Notes under the pieces: generated by a model
Database searches by the model: none
Seen by the model: the letters and a program-made list of their open reading frames with translations, nothing else
What the model was told of the DNA's origin: nothing
Position numbers and translations under genes: made by a program
Shown here: positions 8,970-17,180 of the stretch, one piece after another
Layout: every line of letters begins with the position of its first letter
How positions within the stretch are numbered: position 1 is the first letter of the stretch
Source: Bacillaceae bacterium IKA-2
GTDB taxonomy: Bacteria > Bacillota > Bacilli > Bacillales > Anaerobacillaceae
Assembly: GCA_031761875.1 (NCBI GenBank)
Contig: CP134492.1
Coordinates: 2,542,001 to 2,606,000 of the forward strand
Direction: 5' to 3'
DNA: 64,000 nt

Positions 8970-9896
8970 TTATACCTCCTGCATTATCTTACTTAAAATA
9001 ATATCTGCTAATTCCATAGCAGTGAATCGTGAAGTTGGGCGACGTAATTGAAAAACATTTATACTATTCCCTATCTTTGTAATTGTGTTGAAATGCCATT
9101 CCAGTAGGTCAGAAGGACCAAGTAGAAAATTACGATAGGTGTGATGATGAAGAGTCTGTAACTTTTCAATTTTTTGTTTAGGAATAAGAATTATTTTATC
9201 CTCTTCAGATTTAACTAGTTCAAATACTCCAGCTAATGGTAGAGTTTCTGTTTCAAATTGCGATTGTACAGGAATAGCAAATTTTGTCTTTCTATCATAA
9301 AGAGGTTGATATTGATTGCTCTCTATACCAAATTCATTTAAGCTTTCCTCCCATAGTTTCTGTTGTGGATAAGCTGGTATAACTATTGGAACATTTACTG
9401 TTGAGAAAATTATCGGGATTACATCATCACTAAGGAGTTTATACCCTCTGTTTAATAATGCGGAAGCAAGTGTTGATTTTCCAGCACCTGAATAACCTAC
9501 AAACGCAAAAGCCTTTCCGTTTATTGCGATTGCACTTCCATGTAACGGAAGAATGTTTCTTTGCATTAAAAGTGCCCCCATACATGTACCTAGGATATAA
9601 AGACGAATTCGCCCTATATTAGAACCTACCATGGGTGACACTATTATTTTTTTTCCGTCATTGATAGAGAAAATCCCTGTATTTGCGACAGTAAATAAAA
9701 CACGTTCCTTATTAATGACAAACCTTTGACCTTCCGTAGCTAATTCGTCCCATAGACTAGTTAGATCAGCCAATTCCACTACCACATCTGTGAATGAAGA
9801 TATTTCCTTAATTTCTGTTAATTCTGGTAATGGGATCTGGCTAGAAAATGTTAATCCAAACGCTCTATAAACATAGGTTTTTATAGTTTCTAGCAT
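8970..9896 (-). CDS. HPr kinase-like lasso peptide kinase (K)
   Basis: Kinase of the HprK-like group found in paeninodin-type lasso clusters, where the enzyme phosphorylates the C-terminal Ser of the precursor. A P-loop GYSGAGKST sits in mid-protein (about residue 135), followed by the SDDVIPI segment that matches the Asp-containing motif of HPr kinases. The cluster precursor ends in Ser, which supports the assignment. The start ATG at 9896 has GGAGG 6 nt upstream. It is separated from the precursor gene by about 90 nt holding a hairpin. Confidence 0.85.
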   Translation of the reverse strand: MLETIKTYVYRAFGLTFSSQIPLPELTEIKEISSFTDVVVELADLTSLWDELATEGQRFVINKERVLFTVANTGIFSINDGKKIIVSPMVGSNIGRIRLYILGTCMGALLMQRNILPLHGSAIAINGKAFAFVGYSGAGKSTLASALLNRGYKLLSDDVIPIIFSTVNVPIVIPAYPQQKLWEESLNEFGIESNQYQPLYDRKTKFAIPVQSQFETETLPLAGVFELVKSEEDKIILIPKQKIEKLQTLHHHTYRNFLLGPSDLLEWHFNTITKIGNSINVFQLRRPTSRFTAMELADIILSKIMQEV

Positions 9897-9933
9897 AAGT
9901 CCTCCAATAATAGTTACTTAGTTTTAAGGTAAT

Positions 9934-9962
9934 GCCCTTATACTAATCAAAGTATAAGGGCA
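9934..9962 (-). promoter_or_regulatory. Intra-operon hairpin after the precursor gene
   Basis: On the minus strand TGCCTTATACT pairs with AGTATAAGGGCA (one bulge). It lies between precursor stop and kinase start and lacks a U-tract. Such hairpins after RiPP precursor genes often stabilise the upstream mRNA or attenuate transcription, raising precursor relative to enzymes; that role is inferred. Confidence 0.5.
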
Positions 9963-9985
9963 GAAATATCTATTATAATTACAGA

Positions 9986-10102
9986 TTAGCTTTCGTCTCC
10001 GCCTTCCTCAGTCCAGTCAGGTTTCCCTTTAGCTAATGGACCTGCTTCTGTCAAGTTGATATCTAGAGCTGTTAAAACTGGTGTTTGCCATTCCTTTTTC
10101 AT
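9986..10102 (-). CDS. Lasso peptide precursor (A)
   Basis: A 38-aa precursor: leader MKKEWQTPVLTALDINLTE and predicted core AGPLAKGKPDWTEEGGDES. Evidence is a strong ribosome binding site (AGGAGGTG, 6 nt before ATG), position between cyclase and kinase genes, the leader motif WQTP for the recognition protein, a leader Thr near the cleavage site, an AGP core start as in paeninodin, an Asp downstream that can form the macrolactam, an acidic tail and a C-terminal Ser for the kinase. If the Thr is at -2 the core starts at Ala20 and the ring Asp29 is at position 10. If the core starts at Gly21, Asp29 is at position 9, a known ring size. This is unresolved. Confidence 0.88.
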   Translation of the reverse strand: MKKEWQTPVLTALDINLTEAGPLAKGKPDWTEEGGDES

Positions 10103-10117
10103 ATGTATCACCTCCTC

Positions 10118-12034
10118 TCAAAGAAAATTCTTGATAAATCGGTAAACTATTAAACTTCTCATTGCTATTGTAAATTCCTCTTCATAAACCATTCCTGCTC
10201 TAGGGTCTTCTTCCAACCTTTGGATAGCACTTTTAATTATGGACACATTCATTAGCTCAGCTACAGCAGGATCTATGGCCATTTTATGTAGTTCTTGAAT
10301 AAATTCTCTCCAAGATCTTACCATTCGTTGTATGACATCTGCCCCCTGAATTCCTCGTTTACGGAGGTTCAAACGTACTGTGTCAGGAAGATAGTTTTTT
10401 GTAGCTCTTCTAATTAACGATCGATTCACCCCATTTTGGACATATTGATCGTCAGGTAAAGATAAACAAAACTTAACGACATTAAGGTCATTAGTAGGGT
10501 CGCGGTCCCATACTGAGTGCCTTAATGATTGCTTAGTAGCACATGTCCCGCTTATATTTGAATGGTATAAATAACTAAATTGTTTTGTTCTTAATTCCTC
10601 CCAGGATTGAGAGGCAAAGTTTAAACCTTGTTCATGCATTCTTTCTAATACTTTATTACTCTTTGCGAAATCATCATTTATTAAATCTGAAGTATAAACA
10701 ACTACTGGTTTTTTTTGATTTAGGTAAACACGATCTCTTACTAATCTCAATATCCTAGTTTTTTTAGACCCAATATTATTACTATAAGAATTGAACTCTT
10801 GGAAAAAACGAATCAATTGCAACTTTTTAAGTAATGTTGCCTGAAAGTCAATTGCACTTCCGTAAGAAACTGTCCAATTTCCTTTACGACCATTTAATAG
10901 AACACCACAATCTTGCTTTTGTGCTTCTTTATAGATATCATTTACCCAAAAAGAGTTTACATGAAATTTATATGGCATTTCCATGGTCTCGAGCATTTCA
11001 TCAATTACACTGAAAGGGTTGCTATCTTCGAAACTATAATACCCATCATTAATGTTCCCTACATGCTCAACTGTAGATCGAATAAACGGTCCTTCATCTG
11101 CGACATTACGTTGTGGGGTCCAATCTGTAAAACTATCAATGGGCACATAAGAAAAGGTATGTAATTTTTTTTTGTTTTTCCTTAATTCTGGAGCAGCAAA
11201 ACCGACAATTGACCCCGAATCTAATCCTCCGCTTAAAAGGGCACCCACATTACGATGTGTTCGCATACTAGTTGTAATAGCTTTTGTGTATACATCACGA
11301 AATGCTTCTTCGTAATCTTCATTCGATTTTAGGAATAATTTTTCTCCATCCGGTAAATTACAGTACCTAACTAGTTTTATATTGTCTTCTGTTACTGTAA
11401 TACAATGGGAAGGGGGGAGTTGTTGTATGTCTTTAAAGACTGTTGAACCAATATCTATTGAGTCAAGCATGCTTGGTATTGCTAAAAAATCAGCAAGCCA
11501 GTTCAGATTAATTTTTTTCACTAGGTAAGGTAAAGAAAATAAGGGTTTGATTGTTGTACAGAACGTAAACTTTTTATTACTTCTGTGGAAATATAGAGTT
11601 CTCGCTCCAGCAAAATCTCTAGCTCCAAAGAGTTTATTATTTCTTTCGTCCCAAATCATAAATGCATAATCACCAATTAAATACTTCGGCGTATCCTCAC
11701 CCCATTTTTGATAGGCAAGTAAAATTAGTTTGCTATCGGTCATGTTACTCCGTTTGGAATGATCAACATTTAATCTTGTAAACAACTCTAAGCGATTATC
11801 AATTATTGCATCAGCCGTAATGACTAATTGACAAGTAGGATCATAATATGGTAAATTTTCACCAACTGACTCTGGTGTTATCCACTGGGCATGACAGCCG
11901 AAAAAAACTTTCTTGTTATACCATAAACCAACATCGTCAGCTGGGAACTCTGCTAAAACATTCATAATTTCGATAGTTTGCTCGATTGGTATAGTTTCCT
12001 CATTGAAATGAACGATCCCGTTTATTGCACTCAT
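10118..12034 (-). CDS. Lasso cyclase (C, asparagine synthetase homologue)
   Basis: Builds the macrolactam by adenylating the ring Asp side chain and joining it to the core N-terminus. 638 aa, with an N-terminal glutamine-amidotransferase-like domain and a C-terminal synthetase domain with the PP-loop ALLSGGLDSGS (about residue 265). The N-terminus is M-S-A, lacking the Cys2 nucleophile of true asparagine synthetases, as expected of a lasso cyclase that uses no ammonia. The ATG has AGGAGG upstream. It is the first gene of the operon, 15 nt ahead of the precursor. In many lasso clusters the precursor comes first, so this order is notable. Confidence 0.9.
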   Translation of the reverse strand: MSAINGIVHFNEETIPIEQTIEIMNVLAEFPADDVGLWYNKKVFFGCHAQWITPESVGENLPYYDPTCQLVITADAIIDNRLELFTRLNVDHSKRSNMTDSKLILLAYQKWGEDTPKYLIGDYAFMIWDERNNKLFGARDFAGARTLYFHRSNKKFTFCTTIKPLFSLPYLVKKINLNWLADFLAIPSMLDSIDIGSTVFKDIQQLPPSHCITVTEDNIKLVRYCNLPDGEKLFLKSNEDYEEAFRDVYTKAITTSMRTHRNVGALLSGGLDSGSIVGFAAPELRKNKKKLHTFSYVPIDSFTDWTPQRNVADEGPFIRSTVEHVGNINDGYYSFEDSNPFSVIDEMLETMEMPYKFHVNSFWVNDIYKEAQKQDCGVLLNGRKGNWTVSYGSAIDFQATLLKKLQLIRFFQEFNSYSNNIGSKKTRILRLVRDRVYLNQKKPVVVYTSDLINDDFAKSNKVLERMHEQGLNFASQSWEELRTKQFSYLYHSNISGTCATKQSLRHSVWDRDPTNDLNVVKFCLSLPDDQYVQNGVNRSLIRRATKNYLPDTVRLNLRKRGIQGADVIQRMVRSWREFIQELHKMAIDPAVAELMNVSIIKSAIQRLEEDPRAGMVYEEEFTIAMRSLIVYRFIKNFL

Positions 12035-12115
12035 AATATCCTCCTGCTATTCGTCGATCTTTATTAAGAACGACGGAACCAAAAAAATAAACTACATTTA
12101 ATCCTTGTTAATTTT

Positions 12116-12131
12116 GTTCTTTTTAAAGAAC
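12116..12131. promoter_or_regulatory. SinR-like operator in the lasso promoter
   Basis: GTTCTTTTTAAAGAAC, a perfect inverted pair of SinR-type half-sites (GTTCTYT). It begins 11 nt downstream of the -10 box, covering about +5 to +20, where bound repressor would block transcription. The same box is found before fliB, eps and the xre/sinR genes. Confidence 0.72.
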
Positions 12132-12142
12132 TTTACAATTCA

Positions 12143-12171
12143 TTTATACCACCTAGATTAAAGTGTGTCAA
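12143..12171 (-). promoter_or_regulatory. Sigma-A promoter of the lasso operon
   Basis: -35 TTGACA (12166-12171) and -10 TATAAA (12143-12148) with a 17-nt spacer, pointing at the cyclase gene about 110 nt away. Near-consensus. Confidence 0.8.
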
Positions 12172-12277
12172 TAAGGTTCAAAAATATTTATTTTTAATAT
12201 AAGTAAATCAATAAAGGGTGACCAGAAAGAAAAAGCCATATATTTTTTCATAGTTAATCTACAATTTTTGTAGTTGG

Positions 12278-13504
12278 TTAAAAACTAACAAATATAGCCA
12301 TGTCCTTAAAAGAAGTATATTGATTTTCTTTTAAAACTTTAATAAATTGTTCAGGTTGTTTATTTACATGTTCAACATTCCTAGAGTATGATTGAATTAA
12401 CTTAATAACATGCTCAATTTCAAAATTTTCTTTATGGTAGCTCATCATTCCTATAAGTTGAAACTTAATTAAGGCGTAATGAACAACTAACATCATATAA
12501 TCCTCTAATATACCTCTTTTTATAGGGAATAGATTTTTAAATACGGTATTAACTAAGTAGTTCTCCATGATATATTCATTATTTTCTATGAAAGGTTCGT
12601 AATAGGTTTTATTTGCATCAATATAGAGATTTACACTTTCCTCACACAATAAACTCCCCGTATACCGTAAACCTTCTAATGCTTCCATTAAAGAATTTAA
12701 GTACCTTTTATCTTTAATCCCTGAGAATATACTATTGTCAATTAACTTTCTTACTATCTCTAGATGTTTTGTTACTGACTTAGGCATAATTGATATATAT
12801 TCCTTAATTTCACCATACAGAATTTTTTCCTTAAAATCTTCAATTATTAATTGAACTCTACCCTTTTCATCTAACGATAAAGAATTGTTTACTTCCTCAA
12901 GAAAAAAACCCAAGATGTTTAATCGTTCTGAGAGTGAGTAGTTTCGATTTTGCAATAGTTTTATTGTAAATTCACGCAGCTCTATCAAATAAAATTTTTC
13001 TCTTTTCTCTTCAACTTTTTTATTTGTATTTATTTTCCTAGATATTAAATGACGCTCTTCCAAAGCTTCATCAATTTTTTCGAATTTTATTCCTTCTTGT
13101 TTAAGAAGCACGACACGGGCAGCCTCAGGGCAAGATAGAGTAGTTGATCTTTCATAAATTCCGTTTATTATATTTGATACTCTTGGATACGTGACACATA
13201 GATTTGATAAATATTCTTCACCTTTCTCCTTATGCAGACTACACAATCTATCTTGGTTAAGCATCGGGCAAGAAGAATTAGCCTCTAATATTACTTCAGC
13301 AAAATATTCTTTATTACTTTTTCCCTCTAATTTCTTTAGATAAGATTTTAAAGAAAGTTCATGTTCTTGATCACTTTGATATTTATTGTAACTCTTCTCA
13401 TCAATTGTAATTTGCCAACCTGAACAGCAAGTATCTTCACATTCTGAACCAATGCAGGAAAACTCACGTAAATAGTTTGGGCTAAGTACAGTTCTAAGCT
13501 CCAT
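12278..13504 (-). CDS. fliB: Flagellin lysine-N-methylase (FliB family)
   Basis: 408-aa protein of the FliB family, which N-methylates lysines on flagellin in enteric bacteria. The N-terminal cysteine cluster is clear: CIGSECEDTCCSGWQI (a CxxxxCxxxCCxxW pattern), with further Cys in ANSSCPMLN, RLCSLH and NLCVTYP, likely ligands of an iron-sulfur cluster. The rest is helical and diverged, as usual. AAGGAATTTT precedes the ATG. It is monocistronic with its own sigma-A promoter and a SinR-like operator. No flagellin gene lies in this window, so the target is inferred from the family. Confidence 0.83.
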   Translation of the reverse strand: MELRTVLSPNYLREFSCIGSECEDTCCSGWQITIDEKSYNKYQSDQEHELSLKSYLKKLEGKSNKEYFAEVILEANSSCPMLNQDRLCSLHKEKGEEYLSNLCVTYPRVSNIINGIYERSTTLSCPEAARVVLLKQEGIKFEKIDEALEERHLISRKINTNKKVEEKREKFYLIELREFTIKLLQNRNYSLSERLNILGFFLEEVNNSLSLDEKGRVQLIIEDFKEKILYGEIKEYISIMPKSVTKHLEIVRKLIDNSIFSGIKDKRYLNSLMEALEGLRYTGSLLCEESVNLYIDANKTYYEPFIENNEYIMENYLVNTVFKNLFPIKRGILEDYMMLVVHYALIKFQLIGMMSYHKENFEIEHVIKLIQSYSRNVEHVNKQPEQFIKVLKENQYTSFKDMAIFVSF

Positions 13505-13587
13505 AAAATTCCTTCTTTCTTAAAGTATAAATTTAGCTTCAAATTCGTTATAAAGAATATTTTAAAAAAATAATAACCCTTCGAATT

Positions 13588-13603
13588 GTTCTTTTTAATG
13601 AAC
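13588..13603. promoter_or_regulatory. SinR-like operator in the fliB promoter
   Basis: GTTCTTTTTAATGAAC, 11 nt downstream of the -10 box, exactly the geometry seen at the lasso promoter. One mismatch from the lasso operator. Confidence 0.68.
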
Positions 13604-13614
13604 TATTTAATTTT

Positions 13615-13642
13615 ATTTTACATTTTTATAATTTTTTGTCAA
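13615..13642 (-). promoter_or_regulatory. Sigma-A promoter of fliB
   Basis: -35 TTGACA (13637-13642) and -10 TAAAAT (13615-13620), 16-nt spacer. The -35 lies 10 nt past a phosphoesterase gene remnant, suggesting the promoter sits next to an old rearrangement junction. Confidence 0.62.
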
Positions 13643-13651
13643 CTTAATAAT

Positions 13652-13725
13652 AGTTAGTAAGTTTATTTCAGGTGGATTTAAAAAGCGAAACTTTAGAAAA
13701 GATATAGCATCACTCCTTCCTAACA
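13652..13725 (-). pseudogene. C-terminal remnant of a third metallophosphoesterase copy
   Basis: The minus strand encodes a stretch reading GRSDAISFLKFRFLNPPEIN followed by LLT, which matches the last ~24 residues of the two full metallophosphoesterases in this window. Nothing of the rest of the gene is left. The remainder of the 413-nt gap 13505-13917 holds the fliB promoter and operator and otherwise nothing I can assign. Confidence 0.75.
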
Positions 13726-13917
13726 CTCTATTAGCAATATGCTATTATAACGGTAATCTGGAGATTTGTTTGGGCAACTAGCTTTTTCAGTACATCTTAT
13801 AGCTGTTTGGTCCAATTTTCTCCAATCGACTGCCATACTTTACATTCTTAATATTAAAACAAGCAACAATTTCTAGTGAACTAAGAATACCTAACATCCT
13901 ATTTAATCTAAATTTAA

Positions 13918-14217
13918 CTAATTATAATAATAAATAACCCAATAGATATGGAGGATTAGAACCCCACCGTAGATTATATTAAGGAGAGTTATTCCATAGC
14001 CCCAAAGCCGTTGATATGAAAGTCGGTTAAAATAAAAGGCAAGTATCGATAGGCTAGCGCTCAGAAACACCTTGTAACCTATAAACATCCAAGGACTTTT
14101 CTTCCACATCCAGCGCATGAAGGGGTTTGCTTCTGTAATCAAATTGGAAGCTAAACCCCAAAACGTAAATAATCCATCAAGTAAATTTAACATCGCAAGG
14201 GTTAGAAAATAGAACAT
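13918..14217 (-). CDS. Small membrane protein, DUF5658-like
   Basis: 99-aa hydrophobic protein with about three membrane segments (residues ~3-20, ~45-65, ~73-95). The motif LNLLDGLFTFWG followed by EANPFMRWMW is characteristic of the DUF5658 family, whose function is unknown. AAAGGGGG precedes the ATG. It stands between a phosphoesterase gene and a phosphoesterase remnant, probably as a bystander caught between repeat copies. Confidence 0.75.
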   Translation of the reverse strand: MFYFLTLAMLNLLDGLFTFWGLASNLITEANPFMRWMWKKSPWMFIGYKVFLSASLSILAFYFNRLSYQRLWGYGITLLNIIYGGVLILHIYWVIYYYN

Positions 14218-14296
14218 GTAATTCCCCCTTTACTTTTATTTTTTGTTGACTGTGTAAGAAAAGTGTAAGCGCCTCATGCGGTAGATGGGAAAAAAG

Positions 14297-14365
14297 AACA
14301 GCTACCCGCCAATACTGGAAGGCCTGCACATGTAGCTGTTAGCACTATGACGGCTTCATGTGCAG
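14297..14365. other. Two overlapping, mutually interfering stems
   Basis: AACAGCTAC (14297-14305) pairs with GTAGCTGTT (14332-14340), and CTGCACATG (14324-14332) pairs with CATGTGCAG (14357-14365). The arms interleave, so they form either a pseudoknot or alternative structures. On the minus strand this lies just upstream of the DUF5658-like gene and downstream of a strong terminator. It does not match any RNA class I know. Confidence 0.45.
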
Positions 14366-14375
14366 CAGTAAATAT

Positions 14376-14428
14376 AAACGTCAAATAGTCTCTTATCCCT
14401 ACTCAGGATAAAAGACTATTTGACGTTT
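14376..14428. terminator. Strong bidirectional terminator hairpin
   Basis: A 23-bp stem with one mismatch (AAACGTCAAATAGTCT... / ...AGACTATTTGACGTTT), 7-nt loop, with T-rich sequence on both sides. It ends the phosphoesterase transcript. Confidence 0.8.
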
Positions 14429-14446
14429 ATTTTGATAAATCCCTAG

Positions 14447-15448
14447 TTAATTTCCTTTTCTTAAAGTTAGCATATTTATTTCAGGCGTATTAAAGAGACG
14501 AAATTTCAAGAAGCTGATTGCATCACTACTCCCTAAACCAGCACTTACATATTGTTTAATTCCATGATAGTCCCATAATCCTTTAACTCGATCTTGTGGG
14601 GGGAAAAGCCCACTTCTTCCGTACCAAGGCTCTGGTATAAATAGAGCGCCAAAGAACGGAAGACGAATTTGGCCGCCATGGTAATGGCCTGCAATAATTA
14701 AATCATAATCCCTTAAGAAATATAGTGAGTCTTTGGTAAGGGCATCAAACCGTTTATCAACGACAGGATAATGCGTTAAGGAAATTAGCACATCTGAAGT
14801 ATTTAACTGCTCTAGTCGTGACAAATCTGCAAATAATTTTTTTTGATGTTTGTAATATTCTCTGAATGGTTCATTTTCTTGTCTTTGTCTTTCATCTAGC
14901 AAAGCAATCATTTTATGCGAATTTTTAATCGATAATTCAAAATCAACGAAATGAACTTTTGATTCTCCTAATTCTAAAGTATAGAGAGATTCTAGCAAGC
15001 GTACTCCTCGTTGCTCCATACCGATAACAAAATCGGTCTTATGATAAGGTTCATGAGGTTTTAAACGATAAATTGCAGGATCGGTATTGCCAGGAACAAA
15101 TAATGCTGTTTCTTTATTATCAATCCCATCTAATAATGAATAAAACGGATTATAGTTGACACTTTTACTCCTCGATAACATGTCCCCTGTAAAGACGATT
15201 GCATCATAACGAAGCGAATTAACAGCATTAAGAAGCTTCTTTTGATTTTCTCCAAACTTCTTCTCATGTAAATCACTTAATTGAAGAATAGTAAATTCCT
15301 CTAGCTCTGTTGGTAGATTATCGATTAATATTTCTTGTTCGACTACTTTTATCCTGTTATTGTCCCAGATTGTATATCCAGTTAGAACGAAAAATACGAT
15401 TAATAAACCCAACAAGAGCCGTCTACCCCCTAATTTCTTTATACACAA
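14447..15448 (-). CDS. Membrane-anchored metallophosphoesterase, copy 2
   Basis: Calcineurin-like phosphoesterase (YkuE-like group) with one N-terminal membrane anchor (about residues 10-30) and an external catalytic domain. Metal-binding motifs in order are LSDLHE, FTGDML, VPGNTD, LTHYP and GHYHGGQ, all intact. It is about 60% identical by eye to the gene at 23810-24787. The start is a TTG with AAGGG 7 nt upstream. In each location the gene lies next to a galE remnant, so the pair seems to have been duplicated together. The substrate is unknown; relatives act on lipids or cell wall precursors. Confidence 0.85.
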   Translation of the reverse strand: MCIKKLGGRRLLLGLLIVFFVLTGYTIWDNNRIKVVEQEILIDNLPTELEEFTILQLSDLHEKKFGENQKKLLNAVNSLRYDAIVFTGDMLSRSKSVNYNPFYSLLDGIDNKETALFVPGNTDPAIYRLKPHEPYHKTDFVIGMEQRGVRLLESLYTLELGESKVHFVDFELSIKNSHKMIALLDERQRQENEPFREYYKHQKKLFADLSRLEQLNTSDVLISLTHYPVVDKRFDALTKDSLYFLRDYDLIIAGHYHGGQIRLPFFGALFIPEPWYGRSGLFPPQDRVKGLWDYHGIKQYVSAGLGSSDAISFLKFRLFNTPEINMLTLRKGN

Positions 15449-15559
15449 ATCTCTGCCCTTACTTTCCAGTTACCGATCATAGCTAGACTTAGTTTTTGTT
15501 TTCTCATCTAGTTAGTTCCTTTAGCTCAACTTTTTGTTATAACCGTTTGTAGTGTTAGA

Positions 15560-15772
15560 TTACCATCGCCAATAATCTTGACACATTTCAGTAAGTCCCT
15601 TTTTGGCAATCCAATATAAATCATTTTTTGCTTTAGTTGGATCTGCATAGCTGACAGCAATATCACCTGGCCTACGATCTACTACTTGATAAGTAATGGG
15701 TTTGCCCGTCACTTTTTCAAATGTGCTAATGTTCTCAAATGCACTGTACTCCAGTTCCAAGATTATAGTCAT
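15560..15772 (-). pseudogene. galE: UDP-glucose 4-epimerase (galE) C-terminal fragment, copy 2
   Basis: Only the last ~65 residues remain: the stretch from TFEKVTGKPITYQVVDRRPGD through DPTKAKNDLYWIAKKGLTEMCQDYWRW is a typical GalE C-terminus. It begins abruptly next to an acyltransferase gene half. The same part of galE survives at 22868-23146, so these are duplicated remnants. Confidence 0.82.
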
Positions 15773-15814
15773 TTACACCTACAAGTGGCTGTTAAATAAA
15801 TTACTATTTTATTA

Positions 15815-16387
15815 TTAGACAACAGCTTTATGCGACTTAACTGGACTATCTTGCCTACCAAATCTAGAGAAATATTTGTCAACAAATTTCGCAATAGGAT
15901 AATAAATAAAATTAATGATATGTGATGAGATTAGACATAAAAAAATTAACCAAACAAAAATGAATAGAGGATATTTCGGTGCAAATGTTAGTTCTTTGAA
16001 AAAGGAAATATAAAAAAACATATGAATTAGCCAGATATTAGTTGAGTGATGCGAGATATAGAGTAATACTTTCTCAATAATTTTGCTTTTATTCATTGAT
16101 ACAAAAATACATATAAAGGCAATCCCAGTAAAAGGAGCGATTATCATAGATTCATATAGCGAATGGATTATCACTAAAGAAATAATCCCAAAAAAACCAA
16201 TGCCGTTTTTATGTTTTATATTTCTAAAATTACTACTAAGCTTACTAAACAACTTTTCCTTTGCAAAAATAGAGCCAATAATAAATGGTAATAAAGAAGT
16301 ACCTACTAATACGATCGCATTTACCATGATTGTTAGCATTTGACTATCACTAAAATCAAAAACGATCTTTATACGTTGGATATGTAT
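15815..16387 (-). pseudogene. Acyltransferase-3 family protein, C-terminal half
   Basis: About 190 residues with five predicted membrane helices, ending in a Lys/His-rich cytoplasmic tail. Open reading continues upstream of the first ATG (16339) to the IS21 boundary. Removing the insertion and one copy of the ATAC duplication joins it in frame to the N-terminal half at 22262-22805 (...ILFM-IHIQRIKIVFDF...). Acyltransferase-3 proteins O-acetylate sugars or wall polymers; this one is inactivated. Confidence 0.85.
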
Positions 16388-16433
16388 TTGTCAACTCAAA
16401 AGCGGTCCACGAATCAGTTGAAAAAAGGTCCAC

Positions 16434-17180
16434 TTATTTAGTTGGTTTTAGCCATGACATTGTCTCTTCAAATCGGTGACTTACTTCTCGTGAAATATCT
16501 AAGATATGTGATTTGTGAGCAAGTCTATCTACAATTGCACCAGTAAGCATCGGGTCTTTAAAAATCTCTTCCCAGCGATCAAAAGCCAAGTTTGTTGTTA
16601 TGATTATTGATCCTTTATCGTTTCTATTTGATAATAAATTAAATAGTATTTCACAACCAATTTTGTCAAATGATACGTATCCCAGTTCATCTAAAACGAC
16701 AAGACTGTACTTTTCAAATTTGGTTTTATATTGCGATAGTTTGCTTTCACTCATTGCTTCTTTTAACTCTATTATTAAGTTAGGTACAGAGATAAACAAT
16801 ACACTTTTGCCTTCCAAACACGCCTTAATACCAAGCCCAATACTATAATGTGATTTCCCGCAGCCAGGAGATCCTATTAAGATTATATTTTCTTTATTTT
16901 CAATGAACTGCAACGTTTCTAGTTCTTCGAATTTCGGTATAAATTTCTTATGGTACTTACTCTTGTCGAAGTCTTCTAAGTACTTGTTAAGAGGGAATTT
17001 AGCCCTTCTGAGTCTATGTTTTAAACCATTCTCAAGCCTTAGTTCTAATTCTCTTTCGAGTAGACGACTTATCAGCTCTCGGTGGGTCATGTTTGTATGG
17101 TTTGCTTCATCAAGAAGCATTTGATAATTGGTTTTTATATAGGGTAATTTTAGTATATGGGCCATTTCTTGTATTTGCAT
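16434..17180 (-). CDS. istB: IS21-family helper ATPase IstB
   Basis: 248-aa AAA+ ATPase that assists the IstA transposase in target capture. Walker A reads IGSPGCGKSH, Walker B is SLVVLDELGY, and the C-terminal DRLAHKSHILDISR is family-typical. The gene is intact and starts directly at the end of istA (stop at 17181). Since istA is split, transposition in its present state is unlikely unless the nested element excises. Confidence 0.93.
   Translation of the reverse strand: MQIQEMAHILKLPYIKTNYQMLLDEANHTNMTHRELISRLLERELELRLENGLKHRLRRAKFPLNKYLEDFDKSKYHKKFIPKFEELETLQFIENKENIILIGSPGCGKSHYSIGLGIKACLEGKSVLFISVPNLIIELKEAMSESKLSQYKTKFEKYSLVVLDELGYVSFDKIGCEILFNLLSNRNDKGSIIITTNLAFDRWEEIFKDPMLTGAIVDRLAHKSHILDISREVSHRFEETMSWLKPTK

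Noticed and set aside
10913-11164. 83-aa plus-strand frame within the lasso cyclase gene
   Set aside because: Fully inside an intact, well-supported gene on the other strand, no ribosome binding site.
12116-12131. LexA/SOS box reading of the GTTCTTTTTAAAGAAC palindrome
   Set aside because: The Bacillus SOS box has the arms in the opposite order (GAAC-N4-GTTC). Here GTTC leads and the gap is 8 nt, which fits SinR half-sites instead.
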